Assembly (NCBI GenBank): GCA_018287875.1 | Contig: JAGVVL010000013.1 | Span: 3,596,001 to 3,660,000 of the forward strand | Reading direction: 5' to 3' | DNA length: 64,000 nt | From: Nigrospora sphaerica | Lineage: Eukaryota > Ascomycota > Sordariomycetes > Amphisphaeriales > Apiosporaceae | Part shown: piece by piece, positions 21,401 through 31,710 of the stretch | Layout: each line of letters starts with the position of its first letter | Position numbering within the stretch: position 1 is the first letter of the stretch | Position numbers and translations under genes: made by a program | The notes under the pieces: model-generated | What the model saw: the letters and a program-made list of their open reading frames with translations, nothing else | Databases searched by the model: none | Told to the model about the DNA's origin: nothing

Positions 21401-21960
21401 GCCACGGCAGTGTCGTGGTACGAGCGAGTCAGTTCAGCGCGGAGTTCGGGTAAGTCAGGGATATAAAGGCGGTCGCGGTAGTACAGTATATTAGCTCGTT
21501 CCTCGCACTCGGTAAGGGAGATTAAGGGGTGGCGGGGTTTTCCGGTGCGCAGTGCCTTTAAAATGGAGTGAACAGTCTCGTTTAACTCGTATCCTCGGGT
21601 TATAAGGTTCTGAATAGTTAGCGGCAGTAATAGGGCGTGGTGTTCTTATTATAGAGATAATGTAATAGCAGGCTGGGGGTCTAAGTCGACAGCGCTTAGT
21701 TTTAGGGGACAGCTAAGAGCGGATTACAATCTAGTTACAGTATTAGCTTAGGTTGGGCTTTCCTTAAAGCGGACTGATTTCCTTTACGGTTCGAAGTTCT
21801 CTTTCTTTAAGACGACTCTACTTTAATGTAGCAGTCGTTTATCCCCCTCTTTAAGTAGGTCCTCTAACCTTCTAGTCAGGGCGTCGGGTTTTATCCTTTG
21901 CTTCCCGGGTCAGTACACGATCTTAAAGTTAAATCGAGATAAGAATTTAGACTATCTTGC

Positions 21961-22236
21961 TTATCGGCGGTTTAGCAACTTTATTGTTGTGAAGTATTCC
22001 AGGTTTAGGTGGTCGGTGATAACCTTAATCGGCGATAACGCGCCTTCCAGTTTAGGATGCCATTCTTCGAAGCAACGAATGATAGCTAGAAGTTCCTTAT
22101 CGTAAATCTTGTAGTTACATTCTGTTAAAGAGTGCTTTTTTAAGAAGAAGGCAACTGGGCGTAAAATTCCGTTATCTCTATATTGTGATAGCACACCAGT
22201 AAAGACATAGTCAGAGGCATCGGTCTCTAAAATCAC
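21961..22236 (-). pseudogene. chromovirus RNase H domain fragment
   Basis: Contains [48 protein letters not shown] and [11 protein letters not shown], the standard Ty3 RNase H motifs with the catalytic Asp of TDAS and the Glu of KELLA. Stops flank it on both sides. Confidence 0.82.
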
Positions 22237-23538
22237 TTCTTTCTCTTAGTTGAAGGGAGCCAGGATCGGGGCCGATATAAACGCGTTCTTTAACGCAACG
22301 AATGCGTTCTTATATTCTTCTATCTAAGCGAATTCAACCCCTTTCCTTATAAGGTTAACTAACGGGGCGACAATCTTCGAAAAGTCCCGGATAAACCGGC
22401 AGTAAAAGTTCCCAAAGCTAATAAACGCTTATATATCGGTTAAGCAGGACGGAGTAGCCCAGTTCTTAACTATCTCAATCTTAGCGGGGTCTATACGTAG
22501 GCTATCGCAGCTAACAATTATCCCTAAGAATGTGGTCTCAGTTTTAAAGAATTCGCACTTCGATATTTTCGCGAATAAGCCGGCTTCTCTTAATACTTAA
22601 AGCACCTTCTGTAAGTGTTCGACGTGTTCCTCGCGGGTCCGGCTGTAAATTAGGATGTCGTCTAAGTACGCAGTGCAGTAGATGTCTAGGTGGTGTCGTA
22701 AAGTATCATTAATAAACCTTTAAAATATAGCAGGGGCTCCAGTCAGTCCGAAAGGCATAACTAATAACTCGAATAAGCTAAAACGGGTGCGGAATGCGGT
22801 CAGGTATTCTTATCCCTCTTTAACCCTGATCTCGTTGAATGCCGCAATAATGTCGACTTTAAAGAAATACTTTATTCCCTTTAGGTTATTTAAGGTCTCC
22901 TTAACTAGGGGTAGCGGGTAACGGTCCTTAATAGTGATGTTATTTAGGGCGCGGTAGTTGACACAGAAACGGAGTCCTCCTCTAGGCTTCTTGACGAATA
23001 GGACGGGCGACGCGGCTGGGGACGAGCTGGGTCGGATAAACCCCTTTCGAAGATTCTCTTGTAGCCACTCTTTTAGTGCGGCCAGTTCTTCGCGGGATAT
23101 AGCGTATAGGGGTCCGAAGGGGGGCATTTTCCCTTCCATCAGTCGGATCTCGTGATCGTGATCTCTATGTGGTGGCAGTTTCTCTGCTTCTTTCGGTGAG
23201 AACATATCTTCGAATTCTCGCAGTTCTAGCGGGAGTTGCTCGGAAAGGGGCGGATCAGCCTTCTAGGATAGGTGCTCGTCGATCTCTTCGACGGTGATAG
23301 GAAACGCGGCGTATCCTTTCCTTAGGTACGCTAAGCAGGCGCGAGCGGTAATCGGGGCGACGTCCCATCGGGATAAGGCCTCCGGACGGTTCGGCAGGTT
23401 CTCCAGACGGGCTCGTGCAGGGACGTCATACATGGCGACGACCTTCATAGGTCTCCCTGGCATATTGCAGTTCTGGCGACAGAATTCGCTGTCGAATATA
23501 AACGTGTGACTCGTAAAACCCACACATGGGTCGTGCAT
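22236..23538 (-). pseudogene. chromovirus protease-RT region, interrupted
   Basis: Reverse transcriptase is recognisable from [60 protein letters not shown] and, further on, [10 protein letters not shown] (the catalytic YLDD, near 22656-22670). The upstream part (23538-23263) is the protease-to-RT linker. Several in-frame stops interrupt the frame. Confidence 0.82.
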
Positions 23539-24499
23539 CTTAAGCCACGGGATTCCAAGGACAACAGGGAAGTAAGCTAGCTAGGTTACGAAGAAACGTA
23601 GTCGTTCCTCGTAATGGTCGTTTATCCGCATTGAGCACTCAACGAAATAAGTGACCTTCCTACTTTCGCTAAGGCGGCTATCGATCACTTCGATCTTAAA
23701 TGACCTTCTTAGGGGTCTTATAGGCAGCTCATGGGCTTCGGCCTAACTACAGTCGATAAACGCTTTCGCAGCGGCTCCAGAATCAGTCAGAGCGTAAATC
23801 GGCAGGGTGTAGTTATCGGTTGCTAGGGTGACAGGTAAAACTATAAGTTTTCCACGTATATCTTCCTCTTCGCAGATAGATAGGCCGTAGATGGAACAGG
23901 CAGATATCGGTAAGGGCAGCGGAGTCGGGGCGCTAGGCTCGGGAGCCTGTAAGCGACTTAATATAGGCTCACTCCGTTTAACAAGTGAGGACTGTCGTTC
24001 CGTAGGGCTTGGAACCGGTTAGTAGGCGTAGGGGAGTACAAGACAGGCTACGGAGACTGGATCGGCGGGGGCGATAGCAGAGCGGGCGTGGCGGTAACAG
24101 GAGCCGGGGGCGGGCTATTCCGGGGGCTGGTTGCTCGGGCGTAACGGAACGGAACGGAGCGTAAGTCGGGTTTAGGGCATTGGGCTACCTTATAGTCTTG
24201 CCGGCTATAACGGAAGCACTCTCCTCTCTCTTTACAGCTTAACGGAGAGCGGGGCGGCTACACTGGTGACTCAAATCTATAGGGTCACCGGCGTCGGTCT
24301 TAGCAGCGGGCTGGCGGGATTCGTTCTAGGGAGGTACGTAAGGACTGGCGGTACTGTTAATCTTAGTCGTTCCTTTATAACCGTTAACCTGACGCTGGTG
24401 CTGGCGGAATCGGTTATCGAGAGTCTAAAGATGACAGGTAAACACACAATACTCTCTCGTGGGGGCCGGGTTATGTAAGAGCATATCCTGGATCTCGCG

Positions 24500-25231
24500 G
24501 GACACGCCTTAGGATAGTAGGGGGGGCAGGGCAGCTTCGGGAACTTCGCTCTCTAACGCGAGTCTCTCGAACTCTGCGAAGAAGACGCTGAAGTCTAGAT
24601 AGCGTTGCTTTAGGTTATATAGCTTATTCTTGGCGTTCTGTTTCCAGTCGGGGTCTCTAAAGGTTTCTTCTAAGTATGACAGTATATTAGTGTAGTCTAG
24701 GAACTGCGGGATTCCGTACTGGATACGGGGCAGGATTAGGTTGTAGGCTTTTCTAGACAGGCGGCTGGCGATATAGTTCAGGCGGGAAACAGCGGACAGG
24801 AACCGGTCGGCGTTAGAGACCATTTTCGAGTGGACTTATTGGACGAATCTTCGAAAGTCGCTTCGAGTTCCATCAAACTCCTTTGGGTCAGGGATCTTCT
24901 CACTAAGGGAGGCGGGCTCCGAACATGAGGCAGGAGTAGGTGCAGGCGTTCGCGGAGCATAATCTTCCTGCGCTTCAGCAGCAAGTTCAGGACGGGGAGA
25001 CAGTTCGGTTGGGGGGGTCTGTACAGTAGGGCGGGCGGAGTGGAGGAGTCGTTTATTCTCAACACTTAGTTGGATGAGCGCCTTCTGTTCCTTCTCCAGT
25101 CGATCTTCTTGGTATCGGACTACCCCTTCTTTCTCTATGAGAGCAGTCCGGGCCGAGGCGAGGGCGGTGTCCTTCTTGGACAGGGAGACTTCCAGGGACG
25201 AGATATAGCCGTGCAGCGTGCGTAGGTACAT
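24500..25231 (-). pseudogene. chromovirus gag, interrupted
   Basis: From an ATG at 25231 the minus strand gives a coiled-coil-like N part (MYLRTLHGYISSLEVSLSKK, LEKEQKALIQLSVENKRLL), a Pro/Ala linker, IPDPKEFDGTRSDFRRFV, a stop, then the capsid-like stretch AVSRLNYIASRLSRKAYNLI, YLEETFRDPDW and FSVFFAEFERLALES. At least two in-frame stops break it. A zinc-knuckle-like segment (CFRYSRQDYKVAQCPK) lies further downstream near 24180-24220. Confidence 0.75.
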
Positions 25232-25356
25232 CAGCTATCCGGCGGCGTCGCTTTGAACACTGGCAAGCAGTTCGTCGGGGTCTTCGGTGTCAGCAGGGGC
25301 AATCGGGCGGTTCGACATTTCGAAAGCAGTGTCGAGCTTAGGAAGAAGCTACGTAA

Positions 25357-25645
25357 TATCAAGGTGCGGTCAGGCAGGCAGGCAATGGAGTCGATTCAGG
25401 TTCTATGCTACAGGTCCAGGTTCCTATTCTGTTTAGTACAGGTCAGGCTAGCAGACAGGACGTAGCTTGAAGAGCTACAACTGAAGTCTTCTCGGTCGCA
25501 GACTTCTTATCTAAATCCCCAACGGAGGTCCGTGCCAAGCGGTCTTGACAGAACTCCATCGCGGGACGACTAATCCGTAGCTAGCTTAGGATGTCTCAGA
25601 GGCTGCCCTGTGCCGGTACGGCCTGTCACGGTCCACCCCGTGACA
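25357..25645 (-). repeat. 5' LTR of the chromovirus
   Basis: 289 bp, the partner of 19779-20067. Its terminal CA reads TA (25357-25358), a C-to-T change on the minus strand. Another C/T difference lies near 25433. Confidence 0.92.
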
Positions 25646-26450
25646 CCGGGCCGGCCGCGCCGCCGCCGAGCCCGACTTAGGCAGCCTTGAGATCCTATAG
25701 AGTTCGAGCAGGGCTGATTAGTCCACAGGGGTATTAGAGAAGAAGATTCCGGCGCGGCCGTTTCGTGAGGCATCATCCGGCGCCGCTCCTCTTGCTGTCA
25801 CCGAGCGCATCAGGCGGGTGGCTATAGTCGCGATGGCTTAGAGAAGGCGGATGGAATTCATATCGCGGGCCGCGCCCGCTCTCCTCTGCGCCTCTTTTTC
25901 TTACGAGCCAATCAAAGAGATCAGGGAGGATATTTGAGACGGCGAATAGCTGGGCACGACGAAGCCGTCCCCGAAGGCGGCCGAATGAAAGCACAAGTTC
26001 AGCATCGTGGTGACGAGCCGCCACCACACGGCGGTAAACTCCAGAATGCTCCTCGCGGGGCTCGGGACAGCCGGCGGCTGTAGAACGGATTCGGCGGCGA
26101 TGTTTAAGATACGCGGGCCCATCTGCCGGTTTAAGGGCGAGAAAGCGTTTTGGATGACGCTGCTGCTCAGCACAAAGTGCGCCGCCTTAGTGCTGGACCG
26201 GAGGACAAGCGAGGTGTCGGCCGAGACCAGCCGCGGCAGAATGTCTAAGCTGACGGCGCCGATCTGGTCGACGGCGCCGGCGTTGTCCTGGAGGTGCTCG
26301 AACATGAAGAACAGCATGCAGCTCATGACCATGGCGCGGACCTAGGCGGCATGCGCGGCGTGTCGTAGGACCTTCTGCGTGCGGGTGACGGCCCTGCTGT
26401 AATGCTGGAGAGCCCAGCGGTAGGGTTCGTTCTTCAAGGCGCCCGACAGA
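25646..26450 (-). pseudogene. fungal transcription-factor pseudogene, 5' part (right of the chromovirus)
   Basis: The minus strand gives NEPYRWALQHYSRAVTRTQK, a TAG, then an open stretch from 26332 to 25901 with MVMSCMLFFMFEHLQDNAG, AVWWRLVTTMLNLCFHS and FVVPSYSP. This is the middle of a fungal C6-type factor regulatory domain. Further stops follow before the CCGGG junction. The N-terminal end fades into AT-rich sequence near 26450, so no DNA-binding domain remains. Confidence 0.75.
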
Positions 26451-27890
26451 TAGATAATTACATAACTTGCCGCTGTAAGGTCACCACCCACCACTTGGGC
26501 CAACCCAGACTTGGGTCACCAACAAAGTAACGCTATCCTACTACTCGTCTCTAGACCTCCCCTATACCACTTCTACTTATAGTGTAGCTGAATAAAGACG
26601 GCTAAGTAAGGGAACCTTAAATCCATGAGATCGTATTTAAGAAAACAAGAAAAGGGAAGCCGGCGATCAAGTATGGAAGCCCAAGTTATGAATTTGCGCT
26701 TCTTTAAACAATAGCAGCTATCTATAGAGCTCAACACTGTATATAACCACCATTACAGAATATTCCGCGACATATATAGGTATTTTAGTATCTAATCTAA
26801 GCTTAGTCAAGCGAATAATAGATAATAAAATATTAGGTGAGTATTATTACTAAGGCAGAGCATCACTTAAGCATCGTACTAAATATAGGGCTCGGTATAA
26901 TCACAAAATCTAGTTCGAAATCGAAACACGTTCGCACCAAAAACCGCTGTCTAGAGATTCAATAGTAATAATAGTACCGACCATTGGCTGAAAGCCTGCT
27001 GGAATAGACGTCCTGCTTAAGGAAGGCGTCTAAGTAAGATAGGATACTTATAAAGAAGCTGGCGGTCGATAAAAGCAGGTAATGGAACCTAACGTAACCC
27101 AAGTGTATACGTTATCAACTCCACGTGTCTTTTCACCCAGATCGGAAATATCCAGGACAGCGGCTAGGTCGGCCTTGATGTTAACCCGAATTGGCATCCT
27201 ATATGTAGGGACGTTCTCTAACGAACATAGTTTGGCGGCCGCGCTGTATCGCCGAAGCTCTCAAGGTACGTCCGGCTGTCCCCGTAATGCATACACCAGA
27301 AGCTTGGCTATTATTACCAACGCCCAGATATTGCGCTATACTGTATCCTACAAAGCACAACCAAACCATTGTAAGTAGTTATAGATCAGGAAGGACCCAC
27401 GTGCTACGAATAGTTGCTAAGAAGGCACTTCTATTCCTTAGCACCTACCCGATTGGGTAAGCGGATCCTGTTAATATATGCTTACAAAAGTGGGACCCGA
27501 TCGGCTTGATAATCCCGCTGCGCGGGTCATCACGCCGCAACAGAAGTGACTCGGGTAAACTCCACTTACCCACTCTTTCTTTCCGGGCCCGGCTTACTCG
27601 TGCACCTCGTGATCTCCCCAGTCCCTTTCTATCTGGAATGAAACACCCTTGCCCACTAAAAGAGGGACAATATTATGCCACTCCTAAAGGTCTCTGTCGC
27701 TGTTCCGGGAGAACAGGGACCAGAGTTGCTCCGTGGTCCGCCACTTGGCCCTGCGGGAACAGCCATAAAACAACTCGACGGGGCCGGCTACTGCCATCAC
27801 TGTCCTCTAAAACGACCCGACCACCCCGGCATAACACGTCTGCTACTCTTCGCTGTTTCTTCTTTCCTCGCCGCCTAATCCCTTTTGTTA
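26451..27890. other. AT-rich decayed stretch then SDR promoter-side sequence
   Basis: From 26450 to about 27500 the sequence is AT-rich with no supportable gene. An open frame at 27082-27378 resembles nothing I can name. From 27500 it returns to higher GC ahead of the SDR pseudogene. Confidence 0.4.
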
Positions 27891-27899
27891 GCATTCCCT

Positions 27900-29132
27900 A
27901 TGGGCCTTTCCTCTTTTATACACTCCCACGTCGCCGTCACTATAGCGAAGACATCACCGTTGCCCCGAAAGGCCGAGTTCGACATCCAACCTAGTCTCGG
28001 CCAGGGCCTGCTCAACTTCTTTTACTCGCAGCTGTTCGTGACGCCTCCCTTCCCGACTCAGTCCTTCGTGGGCCAGACCGTCGTGGTTACGGGTGCTAAC
28101 GCCGGCCTAGGCCTCGAGGCAGCGCGCCACTTTTACCGCCTAGGCTACGCAAGGCTAGTGTTAGCCGTGCGCTCCGCAGCCAAGGGCGAGGCCGCCAAGG
28201 AAGATATCGTGCGCAGCGTGTCGGGGCGCGCCGACGACGGCGCTATTTCCGTCTGGCCGCTGGACCTGGGGAGCACGTCGTCGACACTGGCCTTTGCTAA
28301 GCGCGTCCGCATAGAGCTGACCCGTCTGGATATTCTGGTCGAGAACGCGGGTATCAACTAAAAGAAATGGAGCCTACTCGAGGGATACGAATTAAGCGTC
28401 CAGGTTAACGTTCTGAATACGTTCCTGCTTACCCTCGACCTCTTACCTAAACTAAACGAAACCAAGGCGAGCCTTCGCGTTACTCTAACTTAGCCGAACT
28501 CAAGCTAACAAATAAGGACAGGCCGATTTTCCCGATTCGACGCCGCATTTAGTCGTCGTCAGTTCAAAGCGTATCGCCTAACTAAGTTCCAAGAGGTTAA
28601 CGCACCTGATATTTACGAGAAGCTGAATAATAAGTCTTGCTAAAACGATGTTAAACGGTAATTACACCTCCTGTTCCTCAGATCGCTTTGGCTACCCTCC
28701 TGGTTTCAAACTGTTTCTTTCGCAGCCTCTGCCATTGCTAACGCAGAAGCGATCAGATACCAGATCACCAAACTCCTCGAAGTCCTCTTTATCCGCGAAA
28801 TGGTCACCCGCCTGGGCTCTGGGAAGACTGACAGCCCACCGCCCGTGATTATCACCCTCGTAAATCCGGGCCTATGTAGGTCCAACATCGGCCGCGAAGA
28901 CGCGCCCCCCGGCATAACCGCGCGCGTTATACGTGCCCTCCTTGACCGCACGACCGAGGTCGGCGGCCGGGCCCTGGTCCACGGCGAGTTTATAAGCGAC
29001 GACAAGAATCAGGACGTCGAGCGGTGGATCTACGAGGACGTCGGCCGCCGAGCCCAGCGCAAGGTGTTCGAGCAAACGGCTGTGGTCTTAGAACAGCGGA
29101 AACCAAATATTGTGGCGGCGGCTAAGCTGTAA
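27900..29132 (+). pseudogene. short-chain dehydrogenase/reductase (SDR) pseudogene
   Basis: One frame is maintained over 1.2 kb. It contains FDIQPSLGQ, QLFVTPPFPTQSFVGQTVVV, the cofactor motif TGANAGLG, ENAGI, the active-site YxxxK as RYQITKLLEVLF, and LVNPGLCRSNIGRE, ending at a TAA after VAAAKL. These are the features of a fungal retinol-dehydrogenase-like SDR. Stops at 28359-28361, 28491-28493 and 28506-28508 and others between 28500 and 28740 break it, with no frameshift. Loss by substitution only, beside a repeat island, fits RIP leakage. An intron may cover part of 28500-28720, but the stop right after ENAGIN cannot be spliced away obviously. Start codon uncertain. Confidence 0.8.
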
Positions 29133-30107
29133 CTGTGCCCATCAAGTCTAGGACGAGCAGGGTGAAGCGGCGATAAGGGTTGGATTCCAAAGCCATTCAA
29201 GAGCTGTAAGTCGTTCATAAACGAAAATCAGATGTCTATAATAAGAAAAGGTAATATAAAGAATGTAAAAGTTCTCTATACTAAGAAATCGCAGAGAAGG
29301 GGAAGAGATTGACTAAGCTGTGCCGTCAGCTCTAGGGTCTACTGTCCAAAGTCTTATTAAAATCTCTCCTGTCACAGACCTTTTTGTCCAATAAAATAGC
29401 CAGGAGGTTGGCCAGGCTATATACGAAAGGGAGGTTCCGGATGTGCTCCAGGGTGAACGGGTGCTGGATTAGGCTGGAGAGGGTGGTTCCAGGTCCAAGA
29501 CGGGAGATAAGTTAACGGCGTCGATTGGATCCAAACTATCAACCCCGGTGTAATCATAAGTGGTTCCATCTATCGTGAACCGTAATTAGAGCCCTACCGA
29601 TCACGATAACGGAGAGATAGATTTACTAATATGGGGTTACCGGTTAGTCAAGTAGATAGGTCAATTCTAGCATAATATTTCCTCGCCTATCCTCGCTCTA
29701 TCCTTAGAACGTGACAGCTCAGATAAGTAGTTAAAAGGTAACTATTCAATACTATGCAAGAAGCCATTAGGGTGACGAGACATGACACTCAGCTGATATT
29801 GACAGTTGAAACCTATTGTAACCTGGACTATGTGAGCAATTGAAAATCGAGACACATTACACTGTCTAGTTACCTCGTCACCACCCATTTGAACCTCCTA
29901 ACATTCGGGAAACGCAATACGCTGAAACCTTAGGTGACTGTTCGTTCGTCACAGAGAGGGTGACATACGGCCTAGACGGGGGTTCTAAAAACCTAGCCAA
30001 CGCCGCGGCGGCGGCCCGGGGCCCCCCTCCTGGCTGCCAGCATCAGCAGAGTCCGGTCCTTGTTATCCACTCGGTCTCACAGTGCGGGCGTGGCCCCGTC
30101 TACGCGG
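29133..30107. other. AT-rich stretch between the SDR pseudogene and the bZIP fragment
   Basis: No gene supported. GC content rises sharply at about 30000. Confidence 0.4.
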
Positions 30108-30698
30108 CTACGTGGGGCGCGCTGGTTTTAGGGGCGCCCCGGCCTCCCCCTCCCGGGCCGGAGGGCGCTGGGGGGGCCGGAGTAAGGACAGGTTGCCGCC
30201 GGCGTCGAGAGGGAAGGGGGCGGCGCCCGTAGGTTGTGTCGCGTCGTCCCCAGGCGGCGGCAGGGCGGCCGCGTCCGGGGCCACGTCGAGCTCGATCGAG
30301 AGCACGTTGTCCAACAGCGTGTAGGAGCCGTAGCCGACGCGCTCGCAGTAGAACACGCCGCGGGCCGACGCGCCGGGGTCGGGGCCAAGCGTTGGCGCGG
30401 GCGGGGTGTCGTCGTTCAGCCGTTCCGGCTCTCTCGCCTCCCCGCTCCTCCCCGGAGGCCGCGTCGGGGTAGACACCGACGGCGGCGAGTCGTAGGGGCT
30501 GGGTTCTATGCTTCCGAGAAAGGACGCGTTCCTCTCCTTATTCCTTTGCCTTTCTAGCACAGCCAGCTGAGAGGTCAGAGGCGGCCGCAGCAACGGGTTC
30601 TGGATAGGGGGAAAGCGGGGAGCGGGGAACCTACAACGGAACCTCCGCTGCGAATCACGGTTCTGCGCCCGACACCTTTCCAGGAGCCTTTCAGACAT
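30108..30698 (-). CDS. bZIP-basic-region-containing hypothetical protein, possibly a truncated gene
   Basis: From ATG at 30698 to TAG at 30110-30108, 196 residues. Residues 8-23 read RCRAQNRDSQRRFRCR, close to the fungal bZIP basic motif RRxAQNRxxQRxFRxR. No leucine zipper follows: the next residues are Pro-rich (FPAPRFPPIQNP). A later segment, GVFYCERVGYGSYTLLDNVL followed by SIELDV, is well ordered but unknown to me. The coding part is GC-rich while the 5' flank is AT-rich. It may be a degraded bZIP factor or a chance match within a hypothetical gene. An intron within the first 120 bases cannot be excluded. Confidence 0.4.
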   Translation of the reverse strand: MSERLLERCRAQNRDSQRRFRCRFPAPRFPPIQNPLLRPPLTSQLAVLERQRNKERNASFLGSIEPSPYDSPPSVSTPTRPPGRSGEAREPERLNDDTPPAPTLGPDPGASARGVFYCERVGYGSYTLLDNVLSIELDVAPDAAALPPPGDDATQPTGAAPFPLDAGGNLSLLRPPQRPPAREGEAGAPLKPARPT

Positions 30699-31710
30699 GG
30701 TAGCGAGTATTAACCGTTGTCTTGGTTTCGTCGATGCTCTACAGAGCGACAGTGAGATGTGTTGATAAAGGCTCAATGGTATGTCGGCCGCGCGCGCGCG
30801 ACAACGTCACGGGCTAAAATCTCACTCCCATGCATCCCTAGAACCCAGCACCGAGGCCCCTGCTAGTCGGGTACCATCGAATGCCAGATTCGGCTTCGTG
30901 AGAGGCGCAGCTAAGACGTACTATACCTACAAATATTCCTACATGCTTCGAAACATCTAGCATAGGCTCCTGGGACCACGAAACCTAGAGGCCTAACCAA
31001 TGTGGTGTGGGCTTCTAACCCTATTTTCATCATAGGCCAAATACTGATTAAACCTATACCTCATTTCCGCATGCAACACCTCTCCTATAACCGCAATACC
31101 GCGGGCCACTAGTCGCCCTATTGTCCCACACCGTCATAGACAATTACGTTCTAAAAACGCAAGCTAGCGGGGCTTTTTCTTCAACTGTGACGACCTTTTA
31201 TAAGGGGCAAGTTAAACAATGCCGGACAGTACAGTGATGAGCATACCATCAAGGGAAACACAGAAGGGATATTACAAAGCCGCGACTTAGCTTCAAGGAG
31301 TCATGCTTCGAGTTAACAGCGTTGTCCTTCGAGGTACTAGCCCAGGACTAAGGAGTCTCACGAAGAGACGCTAATACCGTCCACGTATAAGAACTCGCTT
31401 ACGTATTGCAGAAGACTCATCGCTACCAGCAGGTAAGCGGAAGTCCAGATTGCGGGGACAGGGAACCCCAAGCGCATTCTAGACGAATGTATTTCACAAA
31501 CAGAAACAATTAGTGAACATCAGTAATAGCCAGATATTTCATGGGCCTTATTACCCTGGCGGTCTTGGCCAAACGTGTTGCTGCCCCACAATCCTCTACC
31601 CAGGCGATAGGCTTCTGTTTCATAGAAACGGAGAAGAAGCAGCAGCCGGTATATTTAACGCAAAGACACAAGGCATCACTTCTCATGGCATCACCTTCCC
31701 CCACCCCTCT
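30699..31710. other. intergenic, right edge of the repeat island
   Basis: AT-leaning, no supportable gene, no clear repeat. Confidence 0.4.

Larger units (their letters stand above)
19779..25645 (-). mobile_element. full-length Ty3/gypsy chromovirus LTR retrotransposon, coding capacity broken
   Basis: 5,867 bp with near-identical 289-bp LTRs at both ends and a perfect target duplication CCGGG (19774-19778 and 25646-25650). On the minus strand the order is 5' LTR, gag, protease/RT, RNase H, integrase, chromodomain, polypurine tract (AAGGAGGGGA next to the 3' LTR), 3' LTR. That domain order with a C-terminal chromodomain is the chromovirus branch of Ty3 elements. In-frame stop codons interrupt gag and pol repeatedly, so the copy is not autonomous. 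The two LTRs differ at only two positions I could see, both C-to-T/G-to-A, so the insertion is recent compared with its surroundings. Confidence 0.95.
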
